Part shown: in pieces, positions 1 to 12,960 of the stretch
Numbering within the stretch: the first letter of the stretch is position 1
How the letters are laid out: every line of letters begins with the position of its first letter
DNA from: Amphibalanus amphitrite
Lineage: Eukaryota > Arthropoda > Thecostraca > Balanomorpha > Balanidae
Direction of reading: 5' to 3'
Assembly: GCF_019059575.1 (NCBI RefSeq)
Contig: NW_024881970.1
Location: 248,001-312,000, forward strand
Length of the DNA stretch: 64,000 bases
The notes under the pieces: generated by a model
The model's database searches: none
Seen by the model: only the letters and a program-made list of their open reading frames with translations
Told to the model about the DNA's origin: nothing
Translations under genes and position numbers: made by a program

Positions 1-1898
1 TCCCACCAAACGGCACTGATATATCAGAAACATAAACTGATGGATGACGGACAGCTCAGCCGGTGATCCATCTACTCAGCAGTCTGCCGTGGCCGGCCTG
101 TTCAGCACCTGCCGTGCCCGTCTGCTCACCGATCAGCAAGGCGTCCTGTCAGTGGCAGCCTGATCCAGCATCACTCTGAACGTAAACCAGTCCCTGGCTT
201 CCTGCCGCGGCCGGCTCGGCGCTGGCCGGGCGCCTCGCTGTCCGAGAGGCGGAGGATTTAAAAGGGTCAGGGCCGCCCATGGTCGGAGAGCGGCCACGCG
301 CGCCTCCGAAGCCTTCCGTGTCGGTCAGAAGCGCACGACTGTCGTCCTGTGGACAGTAGCACACGGTCACTGCGGAGATGGCCCGGCGCCAGCGGCCGCG
401 GAGCTGTCGGATAAACGCCCGATCTGCCGGCCACCCTCTCACCACCCACTGCCGGCCGCCGAGACAGGAAGAGGGCCCGACATCGAGCCGATTTAAGTCG
501 AGCTGCTGTCCTCTGGTTACAGAGACAAATTAGTTCCGGACGGCTGAGCATTCAGCTTAGCCCAACTACCAGCTTAGCACATCTAAACTCCCGACAGCAG
601 GTTCATTGTCACCCTCGTAAGCCTCTCAGATAGCCATCAACATTGCTGTGCATGGATAAATGTGAAGAGGAGAAGTTCTTCGAGATGCATTCACAAATAG
701 TCGCGACAGCTCATTACTTAGCTCGGTTGACTCCAATGGTGATTTGCGATTAGAGCACGCTGTTCTAACTCTGGTAGAAAATAGATAGCTCAACCGTTCC
801 TAAAATTTCAAACTGAGGGTCACAGCAGCACCAGGAAGAAACCCATCTCTGCGTTATTATATCCATTCTATTCGGGTGTAGGATATGCCAGTTTTTGCGT
901 GCCGATGTGCGCCGGCGTCGGACGGGTGATCCGACCGGTCGGCCGGTTAGTGTTTCACTTCCTTCCCGTCCTCCCCGTATTTCCGCATTGTGGCGGCACC
1001 CGGGGTGGATCGGGGCGGGCCCGGTGTCGGTCCATCTGTCCGTCACACGGATGGGGGTGACCTCCACCGTTTGGCTCGGACTGGTACGGTCGGCCCGGGC
1101 GGGGCAGGGCGGAGCGGGCGGCCCTGTGGACCGTCCCAAAACCGATCACAGGGACACACCTCCCGCCCCACCCTTCACAACGGACGGAATTATTCACTGA
1201 TGAAGCTGTCCAGAAATTGTCTCGTAGAAGACAGACTTTTCACCCTTGAGCAAAAGAGATACCGAGCTTCACAGCATAACGAAGTCAAACAGAAAACACA
1301 GGCATAAACATTGGCCCCATAGGTAAGTACGGACCATTAACGGAAGTTTGTCCATACACCACTCGCTGATTGCACGTTGCCAAAGGACGCCGTTGTCCGA
1401 AAATCTGCAGTCGTGTGATACCTGTCTCGATAACTACTAACTAGCCACCGTCCGTGGGGACTCCGGTGTCTGATCCCATCACATGGCCGGCAGCAAGCGA
1501 ATGTGGAAGCACCCTGGGCTCGACGGAATCTCAGCTATCAGGAAGGGCCGCTCTGTCACACATGAACCTTTCAGATGGATGAGATATGGGATAGAGCCTT
1601 GACTGAGAAGGTTTGTGGTCACCGGTCACATTCCGGAGGCCGGAGGTGACACCGTCGGTAGCCATGCGGTTGTGTCATAATTCTATCCGCCCGGTGACCA
1701 CTACCGACCGATAAGACAGCGCGGGACCTTCATGACTAACGCGGGCGGTACGGCAGTGGCAGTCTTCCGTTGTCCGTACCCCGGTGTCATCTTTACTTCA
1801 GGTGTGGAGGCTTCAGTAAATGCCACGCAAGCCCAGTAGCTGAAACGACGAGCAGGAAATCGCAAGGCAAAGCTCGACCGACTGTTCACTCCCTGTGC
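1..1898. other. Non-genic stretch, no feature recognised
   Basis: No exon, RNA gene or mobile element can be supported here. The stretch is GC-rich with many CpGs around 170-480 and 890-1170, and mixed elsewhere. The open frames are short, overlap on both strands and match no family I recognise. The GC-rich parts could be promoter or UTR sequence of a gene outside the window, but nothing seen establishes that. Confidence 0.4.
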
Positions 1899-3642
1899 GA
1901 GCCGTCTAGAGTTGCAAAGTTTTCCCAATGGGCTGCTACCGGCACCGCCCCGCCCCACAAAAATTTTCTGGGATACCGGCATGCTACCACGCCCCAAGCA
2001 AAAACACCGCCAAATTACCGGCATACTAAAAAACCTGCATTCTTGATTCTGGCTTACCCCTACATGAGATGCCACATTTTGGCAATTTCAGTAACCGCCC
2101 CACCCAGCAGCCACCCATTGTCCAACCAAAACTCCAGCAGCCTGATTTTGGCTGAGTTGGCCCCACAAATACCACAATTTTGAAACTCAATTCCAGTTTA
2201 CAGCTGTTAAAATATCACCTGTAATCAAAGAGGTATTGCCTACAAAAAGCATTAACACATTCATCAAAAAAGCAAGGCCAAAAAGAACTTGAATTACTGA
2301 AATGTGTTTCTGAAGACTGCACAGTGAGCAGCAATCACATTTACCACAAGCGTTCTTATTTTCCACATTACCCTAAAATGAACTATAGCTAGTCATAAAT
2401 CACAATATAAAAAAACTACAGATTTGGCCATGTTCCTAACTGAGGAAGCGAGATCAACATCTGCTTTTCCTATCCGCCATGGCTTGTTGGCTCGTGAGTA
2501 AGATACGAATCATGTAAAAATATATGTGTTAATAACTCACTTGTCCTGAGAAGTCGCCAAATAATATGTATCAAGGCCCTATATGTATAAAAACGATATA
2601 TGTAATATCCTCTCCCATCTCAGACGCGGGAACAAACACAAGGTTATAAAGGATTTCGAAACAGATGCGCCATAAATAACACAGTTTTTAACCAGCTGAT
2701 TAAAACACTGCAAAACAAAGTTTTAGGACTGCAAACTACTGCCTCGTGAATGATTTTATAGATAAAAATCATCCAACACGATATTAGATTCCAATAAAAT
2801 CAACACTGAGTGTTATTCACTACAAGAAAATCCACTTCTCTTGAGTAATTCAACCAAAAGGGCATATGAATAAATATTACGTCATCAGCTTACATCTTTT
2901 TTTTAGGAGACAGAGGATCTTAAAAGTCAATCCTTGGTTGCTTGATCAGCTGATCATATTGCGCCACTTTGTATTCATTTCGTCTGCATGTTGTGTTTTC
3001 TTGTAAAGATAAGACAAAATGCCAGTTTAATTCATTTTCATTTCATTTTGGGACCAAAGTTAGGTTCAGGGCTACCTAACACCTGCCTTTTCAGCTGGAT
3101 TTTCAGTGTCAAATTCTTTGTAGAGTATCTCAGACCACATCTCAGGACTCAAGGCCAGTTTCCAAACAATGTGTTTTGTGTTGTTTTGATTCTGCCTTTT
3201 GCTAGGGGGTGTTGCCATTAACATTAATTTATTTTGGTGTATTATACCTATTACCTACCATTAGACTTACTAATTGGTTTTGCTTTTGCAACATGAATGA
3301 GTATTCTTCCTTTGATAGACCACAGTAGATTCTTGACAATTCTTATTAGAGCCAAACCTGTGAAATGCTGAGGTTCATGTGTACAATTACCCTTAGCAAT
3401 GGAAGTTGGAACTTCTACCACAAAATGTATTTTGCAGTGGCTAAGATTACTGTTATTACAATTCAATAGCCTCTTAGTGTCCAAAGTTTGAATCATATGC
3501 TGATATTTTTTTTTGTGCAAAATCAAAAATACCGGCATGCTACCGGCAAGACATGCCAGATACCACGAAAAAACCTGCGGTAGTGAAAAATTACCGGCAT
3601 GCCGGTAGTGCGGTAGGGAAATTTTGCAACTCTAGAGCCGTC
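1899..3642. mobile_element. hAT-like DNA element with 8-bp target duplication
   Basis: The element proper is 1907-3634 (1,728 bp). Its left end starts TAGAGTTGCAAAGTTTTCCC. The right end, read inverted, starts TAGAGTTGCAAAATTTCCC. Both ends are followed inside by ACCGGCATGC-type subterminal motifs. The 8 bases GAGCCGTC lie directly outside each end (1899-1906 and 3635-3642). An 8-bp duplication with short TAGAGTTGCAAA-type ends is the signature of the hAT superfamily. The interior is AT-rich, and I see no BED finger or dimerisation domain, so it is probably non-autonomous or decayed. Boundaries and duplication are read directly; the family is inferred from them. Confidence 0.8.
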
Positions 3643-6497
3643 CAATCCAGACACATCGTTGGACCGATCGCGCATAGGAGACGAAAGATGGACGCATAAA
3701 CATTACATACCGCCCGCTGCCCGAACTACATAGTTCAGCATGACCAAGCAGTAAAATAGCGCGCTAGCATGCATTCTCGGATCCCTCACACGCAGCCTGA
3801 TTGCAAGTATACACTGCACCATGCAAATCTGTGTGCCCCCCTCCCCCAGTCGCCTGAGGCAGCCTGATGTCAGGTGACCCATAGACGATCGATAGGACCA
3901 CATTGCAGACAGCATGTCTCGCACACCGATTGTTTTTACCATTGCAACCCGCCACCCATACCATGAGGGAGAAGCAGCAGTGCTTAGTATTCATATAACA
4001 TGAGGAAGAGCTTTTTCATCTGGGAGATCAATCTTCCGCGGGAACGATGTTTACAACAAAGAAAACGTGGCAAAAGGTTGGTAGAACAATGAACATAGTA
4101 TTGAGTAGCCCCCTGTTTAAAAGAAAAACATAAAACAACATTTCTTCAAGGTGATGTTTGGAATACTTAAACGTAAAAAAACATGAATACTTTCAATAAC
4201 TCATCAACTACGGAACAAGTAACAAATTCCCCCATCAAGTAAGCTAAATCCGACGTAAGCAGTGGCCTTCAGAACAAAACACCTTTCAAGGACTTCCTGC
4301 CCGAGTAAGAACACCGCGTCCCTCTCCGTCAGAAGCGTGCTCTGTATCGGCGCCTGCTCGGATCATTAGCGGTAATTTAATCCGCCACCTCCTCAGGTCA
4401 CCTCGGTCTCGCGTTCGCTGGTCTGCGGGTTCCGCAGAGTTACGGCGGCTGCGGGCCGCCGCCAGTGAACGCCGCGCCACGGCCGGCCCGTCACCGGCGA
4501 TAGCACACCGCCGCGCCCCAGCGCACTAATTAATTACGGCGCTGACGGCGACCGGCACCATTAGCGGCTGAGTTGTGCGCGCGAGGCCGACGCACGTGCG
4601 TGTGCGTGACCGCAGCGCACCGACCGGTCACGCACTGGCGGCTGGGCCGCGCGGCCACGGCCAGACTCAAATAGCTCGGCACGGCGCGCCGCCAGGCGTG
4701 GAGACACATCAGTCTTCATATCAACAGCTTTGTCAACAGTATGGTGAAGACAACAGGAATTATATTCATCCGAGGCTTACTTACTACCACATTGTCAGTT
4801 GTCACAGACTAACACTTTGCTATAGTGAATGATGAGAAACTGATACGCAACAAGCGAAGTCAAAGATGAACGCACAATGTGCATACTTGCAAGTACTCAT
4901 CCATGCCTACTGCATTCATACATACAAATGTAAGATCCGCCTAGCAATTGGTTGAATAATGCATAATCTTATTTTGTAACATCACCTATAACGAACTTCC
5001 AAAAAAAAACTCACATTAATCGAGTAATCCCCCACTGCTATCCTGCTGTGAATATCCGACAGCTGAATAGTTTCAATTTCATTTACTTGCAATTCAATAA
5101 ACAAAACTATAGTCACGCAAAGGTATGATATTACATAACTAATTCCGCAAGTGGGTTATGTAACACCAGCTAGCTCTTGCAAATCTTGCTGTCTTCGATG
5201 CAGTAATGATGTTGTGATCCGTTTAGATTAAACGAATCCTCAAACACGCCTTAAAATTTCCTGCTCAAAAGCGCAAATCCCTTGGAACATTTCAGTTGTG
5301 CTAATATTCGTCCTTGTATGGTCTCTCAACCTTCAAATGGTATTACGTCCTACCCAAACCGCCTCATCATACCATGTTAGTGATATCACGATACCGAAAG
5401 AACGGGCGCTGGATTTTCCGGCCCCGGAACCACAGCTGACAGCGCGGTCAGGCTCCTGGAAAACGCACCCCTGCATTCTATTTTATTGACTCCATGAAGA
5501 TGGCATAACGATTTCGTTTATGCATATCGAGGACGGCGCGTAATCTATCTTTGCCATCTGAGAAGCGCTCAAAGACAACGGTTGGAGCAGCGGTGAGTCA
5601 GCTCGGCACACGCGGCAGTGTGTCGAGTCAGTGCGTCATACTCCGGAGGACAGGGTGCGGTGTCAGGACCGCGGGGGAGGACGGAGGAAGCGTCACTCCT
5701 CCCCGGGTCAGAATAGGGAGCCGGGGTCGGATACAGGTCAGCCGCCGCCAGCGGCCGCTGCCCTACTCGGAACTGTTACCCAATAATGCTACCCAATAAT
5801 GCTAATAAATAATGTTACCCAAGGAGAGTCACGGGAGATCGCTGGCCATGGTCGTATCAGTCATCGTGGGGAGACGGCCACCCACTACACGAGTTTACTT
5901 CCCGACAGCCGCATCAGTCTGCACTTGGTAGTCACATAAAACCACAGGTTTTGTATCAGCTATTCATCAGGCAGCCACTAACGTCCCTTCATTATCCGTG
6001 CAGCTGCCGACTGATTCAAATTGAGATTAATGAAGCATGGCTACCAATATCAACGGTAGTCATATCAGCACACATAAAGCTAATCAAAGGCAAGAATCGC
6101 CAATCCCTACAACCATCCACCACCTCTCAATATACAACACAGATGAGCGATTCTCAAAAGTGCGTAGGCGATCAAATTGATCGATGCTGCATAACAGCAC
6201 CAAAAAAGTCGGACCATAAAGGATGCAGTTGAATATTGATCAGCTACCGCGATTCCCAGAAGTGTGCGCGTACATACAACGAGCCGATCCGCGCGGCACG
6301 TTAGAATGATGATTGATTATGTTTCGGGATGTCGCCTTATAGCCTTCCGGCGTCGAGTCTTCAGGCGCGTAATCCTTCAGCCCACACGCAGTGATTCGTT
6401 GGATGATTCATCCGAAGGAGGGAGTAGGCAGCCTTGCGCATCTAATGAGCTAACTAGTCCTTTTTTGACGTCGCGACAAATAAATACATTTGCCGAT
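3643..6497. other. Non-genic stretch with a GC-rich CpG block
   Basis: No gene is recognised. About 4290-4720 is strongly GC- and CpG-rich and contains several CCGG/CGGCGG clusters. About 5400-5770 is also GC-rich. The remainder is AT-rich and unstructured. The GC blocks resemble unmethylated promoter islands or simply high-GC background. No TATA box, ORF or splice pattern ties them to a gene. Confidence 0.35.
5774..5820. repeat. Short tandem repeat of ACCCAATAATGCT type
   Basis: The sequence TACCCAATAATGCT occurs twice back to back and is followed by degenerate AATAAATAATGTTACCC. It is a minor 13-bp tandem duplication. Confidence 0.7.
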
Positions 6498-7373
6498 TTA
6501 ACCCTATTAGTGGCAGGGGGGGGGAGGGTTGTTTTTATCCACCCCTCAGGTTTTTCGGGAATATCTCCGAAACCGCTGAAGCTACGATGCTGAAATTTTC
6601 TGACTTTTCCTAAAACTAAATTGGGCACATTCCCTGAAAATTTCAAGTTCATAACTTTACCAGGGGCGGCTCCAGAGCACTGGGAATTGGGGGGTCCTAT
6701 TCGTGAAGCGAGTCATTTGGGCGAAGATCACGATGCTGCACCAGTTTTACGAACAGTGAATGAAAGGTATCATGTGATAACATATACAAAGTTATTGTGC
6801 ATCCTCTTTTGACACGTTTTTGCTATAATAGGCGGATCCAGGCGTCCAAAAAGGGGGGTTATTTTTTACCTCCCAACATAGGTGCCCTGACACCGCCTAT
6901 GCATGACCAATACAATTTTAGTCGTTCTCTCATAAGAAAATTGTAACATAACAAGACCGTTGCCACCCTTTTTAAAAACAGTACCAACAAAAACCTTATT
7001 TACTATACTTTTTGTGTACCCCCAATATCAATGATCTGTATCCGCCTATGATTTTTGAAAATGCATATTTTTAGGATTCATGTGAATTCCTGGTTCATTC
7101 TCTATCGATCGGCAAAAGTTGCGTTAAGATTGGTTCAGAAACCTGGCCGTGATAAACAGTCTAAAATGTATCTGCAATTTGCCCGTTTTTACCCCCCTCT
7201 ACCCCCCTATTGACATTTTTTTTTTAGAAATGTAGATCTCGTTGAGCCAAATCGAATGCCGTTTGAATTTTGAAAATCGGCCGGTTAGATCTCGAGATAT
7301 GAAGGGGGGGTCGTAAACAGCCCCCCCTGCCACTAATATGGGGTAGCCAGGAGCCTGCCACTAATAGGGTTAA
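6498..7373. mobile_element. TTAA-flanked TIR element (piggyBac-type target site)
   Basis: The left end reads TTAACCCTATTAGTGGCAGG and the right end reads CCTGCCACTAATAGGGTTAA. This gives 16-bp perfect inverted repeats inside a TTAA duplication (6498-6501 and 7370-7373). A G-run follows the left repeat, then GGTTTTTCGGGAATATCTCC, which matches the layout of the 1.2 kb TTAA elements elsewhere in this window. The interior carries pieces such as AGGGGCGGCTCCAGA (about 6661) and ATAGGCGGATCCAGG (about 6828). Further GGCGG-bearing inverted ends near 6895 and 7043 suggest nested hAT-like MITEs. No transposase is visible. TTAA target use is characteristic of piggyBac elements; the superfamily assignment is inference. 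Confidence 0.75.
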
Positions 7374-10300
7374 AACTCATCTGGAAAAGAAATGCATCAA
7401 CTATGCACTTGGAGACGCTTAGCAATAAACATATGTTCTTCTCAAGCTCCTATGCTTTCATAAAACTACCATCTCTGTTACCTAACATCTAAATTAGATG
7501 TTCGGTAGTATATATGTGAGTGGAGTATGCTGCCGAGCGATCGGTGCTATATGCTTAGCAAGCGTTACAGTCGCTAGCGACTGGTGCTACATGCTTAGCC
7601 AGCGTTGCAGTCGCCAGCGACTGTAGCTCAACACAAGCCAATAACACCATATGTGTAAACGGGGTGCGTCACACGGAACAGGCAATACCGCATCAGGTAC
7701 CGACCAATCAACAATCACAAAATAGATATGCATAGCTGCCAAAACCAAAATTCAATAGAAAAAGAACTATCCAATCGGAACCAGCCGACTGTTTCATCAT
7801 CGATGACTGACAAAGCGCTGACTGTTCATTACACTTAGGTGGTCAATCAGCGAGCCACCAGGAACGCAGAGATAAACTGACCAGGCAGAGATGCGCGGAA
7901 CACGCGGAGGTAGAAAAGAAATTGTCATCAAATATAAGGTCCTGTTTTGAGTTAATTACAAATCGATACACGAATACACAAAAATAACTGGAGAAGGCGG
8001 ACGAAACAGGACCAAACAGAACATAGGGCACGAAACAGGAGGACGCATGGAGAGAAATACCTATAGACAGAACTGAGCGCGAAAGCCGCGGGTCGTCGGC
8101 CGCCGTCATCTCCTCCTCGGTATCTCCTCAGACTCACGGGGCAAGACGCTCGTTAAGCACAATCAACACATGCCGAAATAGGCAAATTATGTTCGTGTCA
8201 CAAACATATTTCACCTCAAGCAAAAACAAACAGGAACTCCTTCAAATCCTCGATCATTCGACACCAGCATCAGGAGATGGCTAATGAGGAATCCCGGCGG
8301 AGGTGCGGCGCCTTTTGGCATCCTGGCATCATTAGAGGCTGCGGTACGCGCCGGCGCCGGGTCAAGGGTGGCGGAATCGACGCGCGCGCGCCGCTCGGCG
8401 CTGACCACGAGCCACGGGGGATGATTGGACACGCGCCGCACAAAGCAGTGCCATTCATCTCGAACAGTCGGCCGACGCCGGCAGCCAGGCACCAGACAAT
8501 GATGGACTGTCGGCTACGTGACAAATATGTGGGGATTTCTGCTGTTCCCTTTGCTGATTAGGGGAAACACGCCCGGGAAACTAATTAGCCACGTAATTAT
8601 GGTCATGGAAGAGAATAGAAGAAACATAAATCTCAGTAACCACCAACACAACAACTCGGTTAGCATTTTATTCCAATTTATCAAGTGCGCCAGCATTTCA
8701 CTAACAAGACACAAAAGCTCCATTGAGCTACAGTGGGTCACGATTGTTCAGGGGCTTCGTTTACTGAATGCTATGCATTGCGAACGGTATTTATTGCGTT
8801 GTACGTGATTCCAGAAATTGATTAATATCACTTCTACGATTCGATCCTAATATTACACTAATGTAATTTGACCACAAATAAGCGTCTTGTCATAGTCTTG
8901 TCTTGAAGTCATGTCATAAATGTCATAACAAATAATAGTCTTGTGTGTCAAAGAATAGACCTCATCCAGAAATTTGCATCAAATGCAGAGCAAAAGCTTC
9001 ATTTACCAATCCATCATGCCCCTTCAAAGGGCACAACTCCTCCGATGACCCTCTTCTAAGGGCTGCCAGCTTAGCCCTAGTTCTATAACGTTCAGGTGTG
9101 TAGTTCTCGCCGTCCACCCTGACCCGAGGAGGCATGGACTCACCCACAGTACAAAGGCGACTCAGTCACCAGGGTCGCCTTCTCTCCCATCCCAGTCCGT
9201 CGGTCGGCGGACTGGTCACAAGGTCGGGGCGGCGCGCACAAAACACGACGGGGCAGCCGGCGCGGTCAGCGGCGTCAGAGGTCGGCCGGCAGCGCGGTCA
9301 CGGACCGAGGACGACTCACACTCCCGGTCACGACGCCAGAGGCATGACGCGGAAGCTGTGGCAGTCCCAACCGCGCTGAATGGTTGTCAAAACACCGACG
9401 ATTTTGCTATGTTGTGGCGATGACAGATGGTGGGATGAGATAGAGCGATCAAACAATCCATATCTTTGTTATTTGGATGAAAGATCACACATAATTGAAA
9501 ATGTGGGAAGACGAGACCGCGCCCTTTGTTTGTAATGTTGCGTATGCAAATCAGACAGGGCTAGGGAGAGCGCATCTTCGCTCTTGAAAAATAGAACACC
9601 TTGCAAACCAGGCTCAGTGGACAACGATTAAATAAACATGTAAAAATGCTAAGCTGTGCGAGCACCTTGTGCAATCGCAGATGTAGCCGTCACCACCCGA
9701 TCAAGAACGTCTACGTGGTCAAAATGGGTGCGTGACGACAGCAGCGCAGTGCGTTCAACAAAACACAGTGTTCATTTACGAATGACAGCACTGAATCGGA
9801 ACATTCGTTATGCATACGAGATAATACGAACAATGAATACGAGATTCATTGAATCAGTCATCAAAAGTAGACGACGACAGAGGCAATATTCCCGCAAATC
9901 CCGCCGCAAACCACGCAAACAGAGAATTTCTATGAACAAAACATCGGCCGGCCTCTGATCTCAGAAGAAAGCGGGATATTTCACGGTGCCCCTATTGAAA
10001 TCGTCACTGGGCACAAGGTGGCCGGTGAGCGTTGACGGATGGCCGGTGAATCCTAGCCGTTGGTCAGTGACCTGTGGCCGCTGAAAGGTGATGACTGATC
10101 GTCACCCAGTTACCGAGGAGGAAAGGGCGACTCAATTAAAAAGTGCTGATGCAGTTGCCAGCCGGTCCCTTTGACCGGGAGCCGTCCCCGGCCGGTCAGC
10201 GCATAACGCTGGTCTGATGAAACACATCCGCTGCAGATCCACTCCTCCATGGAGACAGAGCCTTCCTTAGCAGCAGCTGCGGAGACGAAATACTGAAACT

Positions 10301-11759
10301 ACGACTGTAACAGCGACTACTGGCAGCATAACAAGCGGCCAGAATGTTTGCTGCGGATAAGGAACTACAATTGGGAACCGATAAACTGAACTTACCATTG
10401 GATTTTGTCAGGGAACTGAAACTGAAGTATCTAAATGAATAAATTAGTTTTTAAAGAGGGCAAAACTTCCAGAATACCCTTCACTGATGGGTAATACACT
10501 TCAGAATATCAATTAGTCTTCAGAATACATTCCTTTGGCGGTGGGCATCTACGACTCATATAGGTAAGGCAGAATGACGCTCTTCTGGCAACAAGTAAAT
10601 ACTGGGATAAAACATTACCGAGTCAAGACGAATGAGGTTGCCATAAAACCTTTTTTAAAATCTTTTTACATCAAGCAGGCTGCTCAAGAAATGCTTTCCA
10701 AATACCATGAACCATATACCCACCTACAACAAAATGAAATCATTATCTGTGAGCTTGATAACATAACTTATTTACATATCAGCGAAGAAACTTCATCCTA
10801 AGTACATATCTCATCCTAAACAAAAACTTACACAGGACAAATGCGAGGCCATGCAAGGCTACATCTTCCCAGCTCGGTTGGCACACGAAGACCTTCAACT
10901 CGAGCAAGGTGCTAATGACCACCCAAGCAGCGTACATCCACAGCGTGAGTGTGATCTCATTGTGTGCTTGGTGGGATACGCCAATATTGAGTGTTTGACT
11001 TCTGTCCCGATTATGAACGACGATGTGACGCTTCAGAAATCCTGGAAGCGGCGGTCGCCACGGGCAAGAGCGTGATACTTGCCTCAGTAATCGCATACAC
11101 CTCGAATCATAATCAATTGCATCAGAAAATGGCGTCCTGGATGTAACACTGACGCAAGTTCCCTGCGCCCTGCATGCACGATTACATCCTAAGAAACCGC
11201 TCCCAAAATGTGACCTTCATGCATCAATTGAACCACAACTCCCGATAGTGATACGGTCACGTGGTAATTCAAAGCATACCAAATGAGTTGATTGAATGCT
11301 AATTACGATTCCAGCTCGCAGAATCCGAATAGCCCTAGGCAGGCAGAATTATCCAGAAGCAAGAGCGGCGTCGCCGTCCGCAGCAAGACAAGACCCGTCC
11401 ATTACGCATAAGCGCATGCATGATGGAAGGGCGTGCTCGCTGCCCTGAGAAAACCTGACAGGCGACATATATCGGAATATGTGTCGCCCACTGCATCAAG
11501 CTGCCCGCCGGTGACAGAAGGGCGGGTCACTGCGGACGGGTCACCTGCCGGTCACTGACACAGGCAGGTGCGCAGGGTCGCTAGGTGTCCGGTCGCTGGG
11601 GAAGGCAAGTTACAAGACATATAGGGTGACGCAGGGACTCAGTGATGGGCAGCCAGGGCGGATAGGAGCCGCATAGCATAATGAAAGGCAGCTGGGCGCA
11701 CTTGTGCGGAACTCCTCAAAGGCAGCTATGTAACAACCCACTTCACTTCACTTCGGCAC
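7374..11759. other. Non-genic stretch
   Basis: No gene is recognised. CpG-rich patches occur around 8270-8510 and 9110-9380. The frames at 10779-11096 (minus) and 10851-11075 (plus) overlap each other and match no family. A G-rich GGCCGGTGA-type degenerate repeat lies at about 10015-10100. The stretch ends at the first 1.2 kb TTAA element. Confidence 0.35.
7537..7628. repeat. 40-bp tandem repeat, about 2.3 copies
   Basis: Units begin with GCGA at 7537, 7577 and 7617. Each carries GGTGCTAYATGCTTAGC, then AGCGTTRCAGTCGC, with few differences between copies. It is a short minisatellite with no visible function. Confidence 0.8.
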
Positions 11760-12960
11760 TTAACCCGCGCCCTGCTGGGGGGGGGGGTGTTTGAACACCC
11801 CCCCTTGTGGTTTTTCGCAAATATCTCAAAAACGGCGGCGCGGAGCGCCGCTGTTTTTGGTACATCTTATCGCACATCAATTCTACACATGTTATGAAAA
11901 TTTCAGACCAAGGTCATTCAAGGTCAGGTCACCAGGTCACTTGAAGTGACCTCACCTCATAAAAAGTTTCAATGTCTGTCATAGCTACACCGAGTGACCG
12001 ATCGCTTTGAAACTTTCAGCGATTGCTAAGAGCAATAGCATGTACAAAATGTTTATCTCAGAATTTTGATATCGATGACCTAAGGTCAGGTCAATTTTGC
12101 GACCTCCCCATTATAAGTCAATGGGAGAAAATTGAAATGCGCCTCTTTTGGACAAAAGACATTATAAACACTCCCAAACACCGAATTACAAGTGGTTTAG
12201 ACACACTGAACATAAAAATGGTGTCCGTGACCCTTGTTTATGCCCTGAGGTCATCTTAGGTCACGAATGGTATCTAACAGTTTTTCGCAAATAACTTTTG
12301 ATAGACGCATGCTAGAGCGACGAAAACGCCTTAGATATGTTCAGCTCGACGATACGGATCGACTGATATGCAACATGACCCTTTCCGGTCAGGTCATGAC
12401 CTTGACCTGAGGTCAAATTTTCAAGTTGACCTTTCAAGGTCAACTTATAGTTCATTCGATGCGTCTTGACGAGAGGAACACAATGCCGGTAAAAGTAAGC
12501 TCGTGCAAGGCTTGGGTAAAAAGTTATTGCAGAAAAACTGTTTCCGAAAAAATCGGCTATTTTTGCAATTTTTGCCCCCTGCAGGCAAAACCGTTGACGC
12601 TAGGTCAAATCTGAGAGGATTACTCAGAAAGGGCTTTAATAGGGCTATCGAATGCACTTTCCCGCGGCGCTGTAGCTCTATTGGTTCTCGAGTTATGCGT
12701 TGGCTTCTTGGAAATTTTCGACATTCGACCTGGAAATCGGCGAAATTTTGCCTTCAATGACCTCTGGTGACCTGACCTTTGTCCTGACCAAAAAATTGAC
12801 CGAAGTGATTTCGTCATTATTTTTGACGCTCTTTCGAACGCCGCCTTTCGCGTATCGCTACGTGGCCCAGGAGCCGAGTTACAAGGGGGGGGTGTTCAAA
12901 CACCCCCCCCCCCCCCAGCAGGGCGTGGAAATCCAGGACCCCCAGCCGGGCGCGGGTTAA
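11760..12960. mobile_element. 1.2 kb TTAA element, copy 1, rich in AGGTCA motifs
   Basis: The element is bounded by TTAA at 11760-11763 and 12957-12960. The ends read TTAACCCGCGCCCTGCTGGG (left) and GGGCGCGGGTTAA (right). Just inside each end is a G-run/C-run palindrome around GTGTTTGAACAC. The first palindrome is followed by TTGTGGTTTTTCGCAAATATC and a GGCGGCGCGGAGCGCCGC hairpin. I count about 20 AGGTCA/TGACCT hexamers inside, where about 0.6 would be expected by chance. The copies at 15762-16958 and 29610-30811 are nearly identical, so the family moved recently. Open frames inside are short and differ between copies, so no transposase is supported. It is probably a non-autonomous piggyBac-type element. 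Confidence 0.85.
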
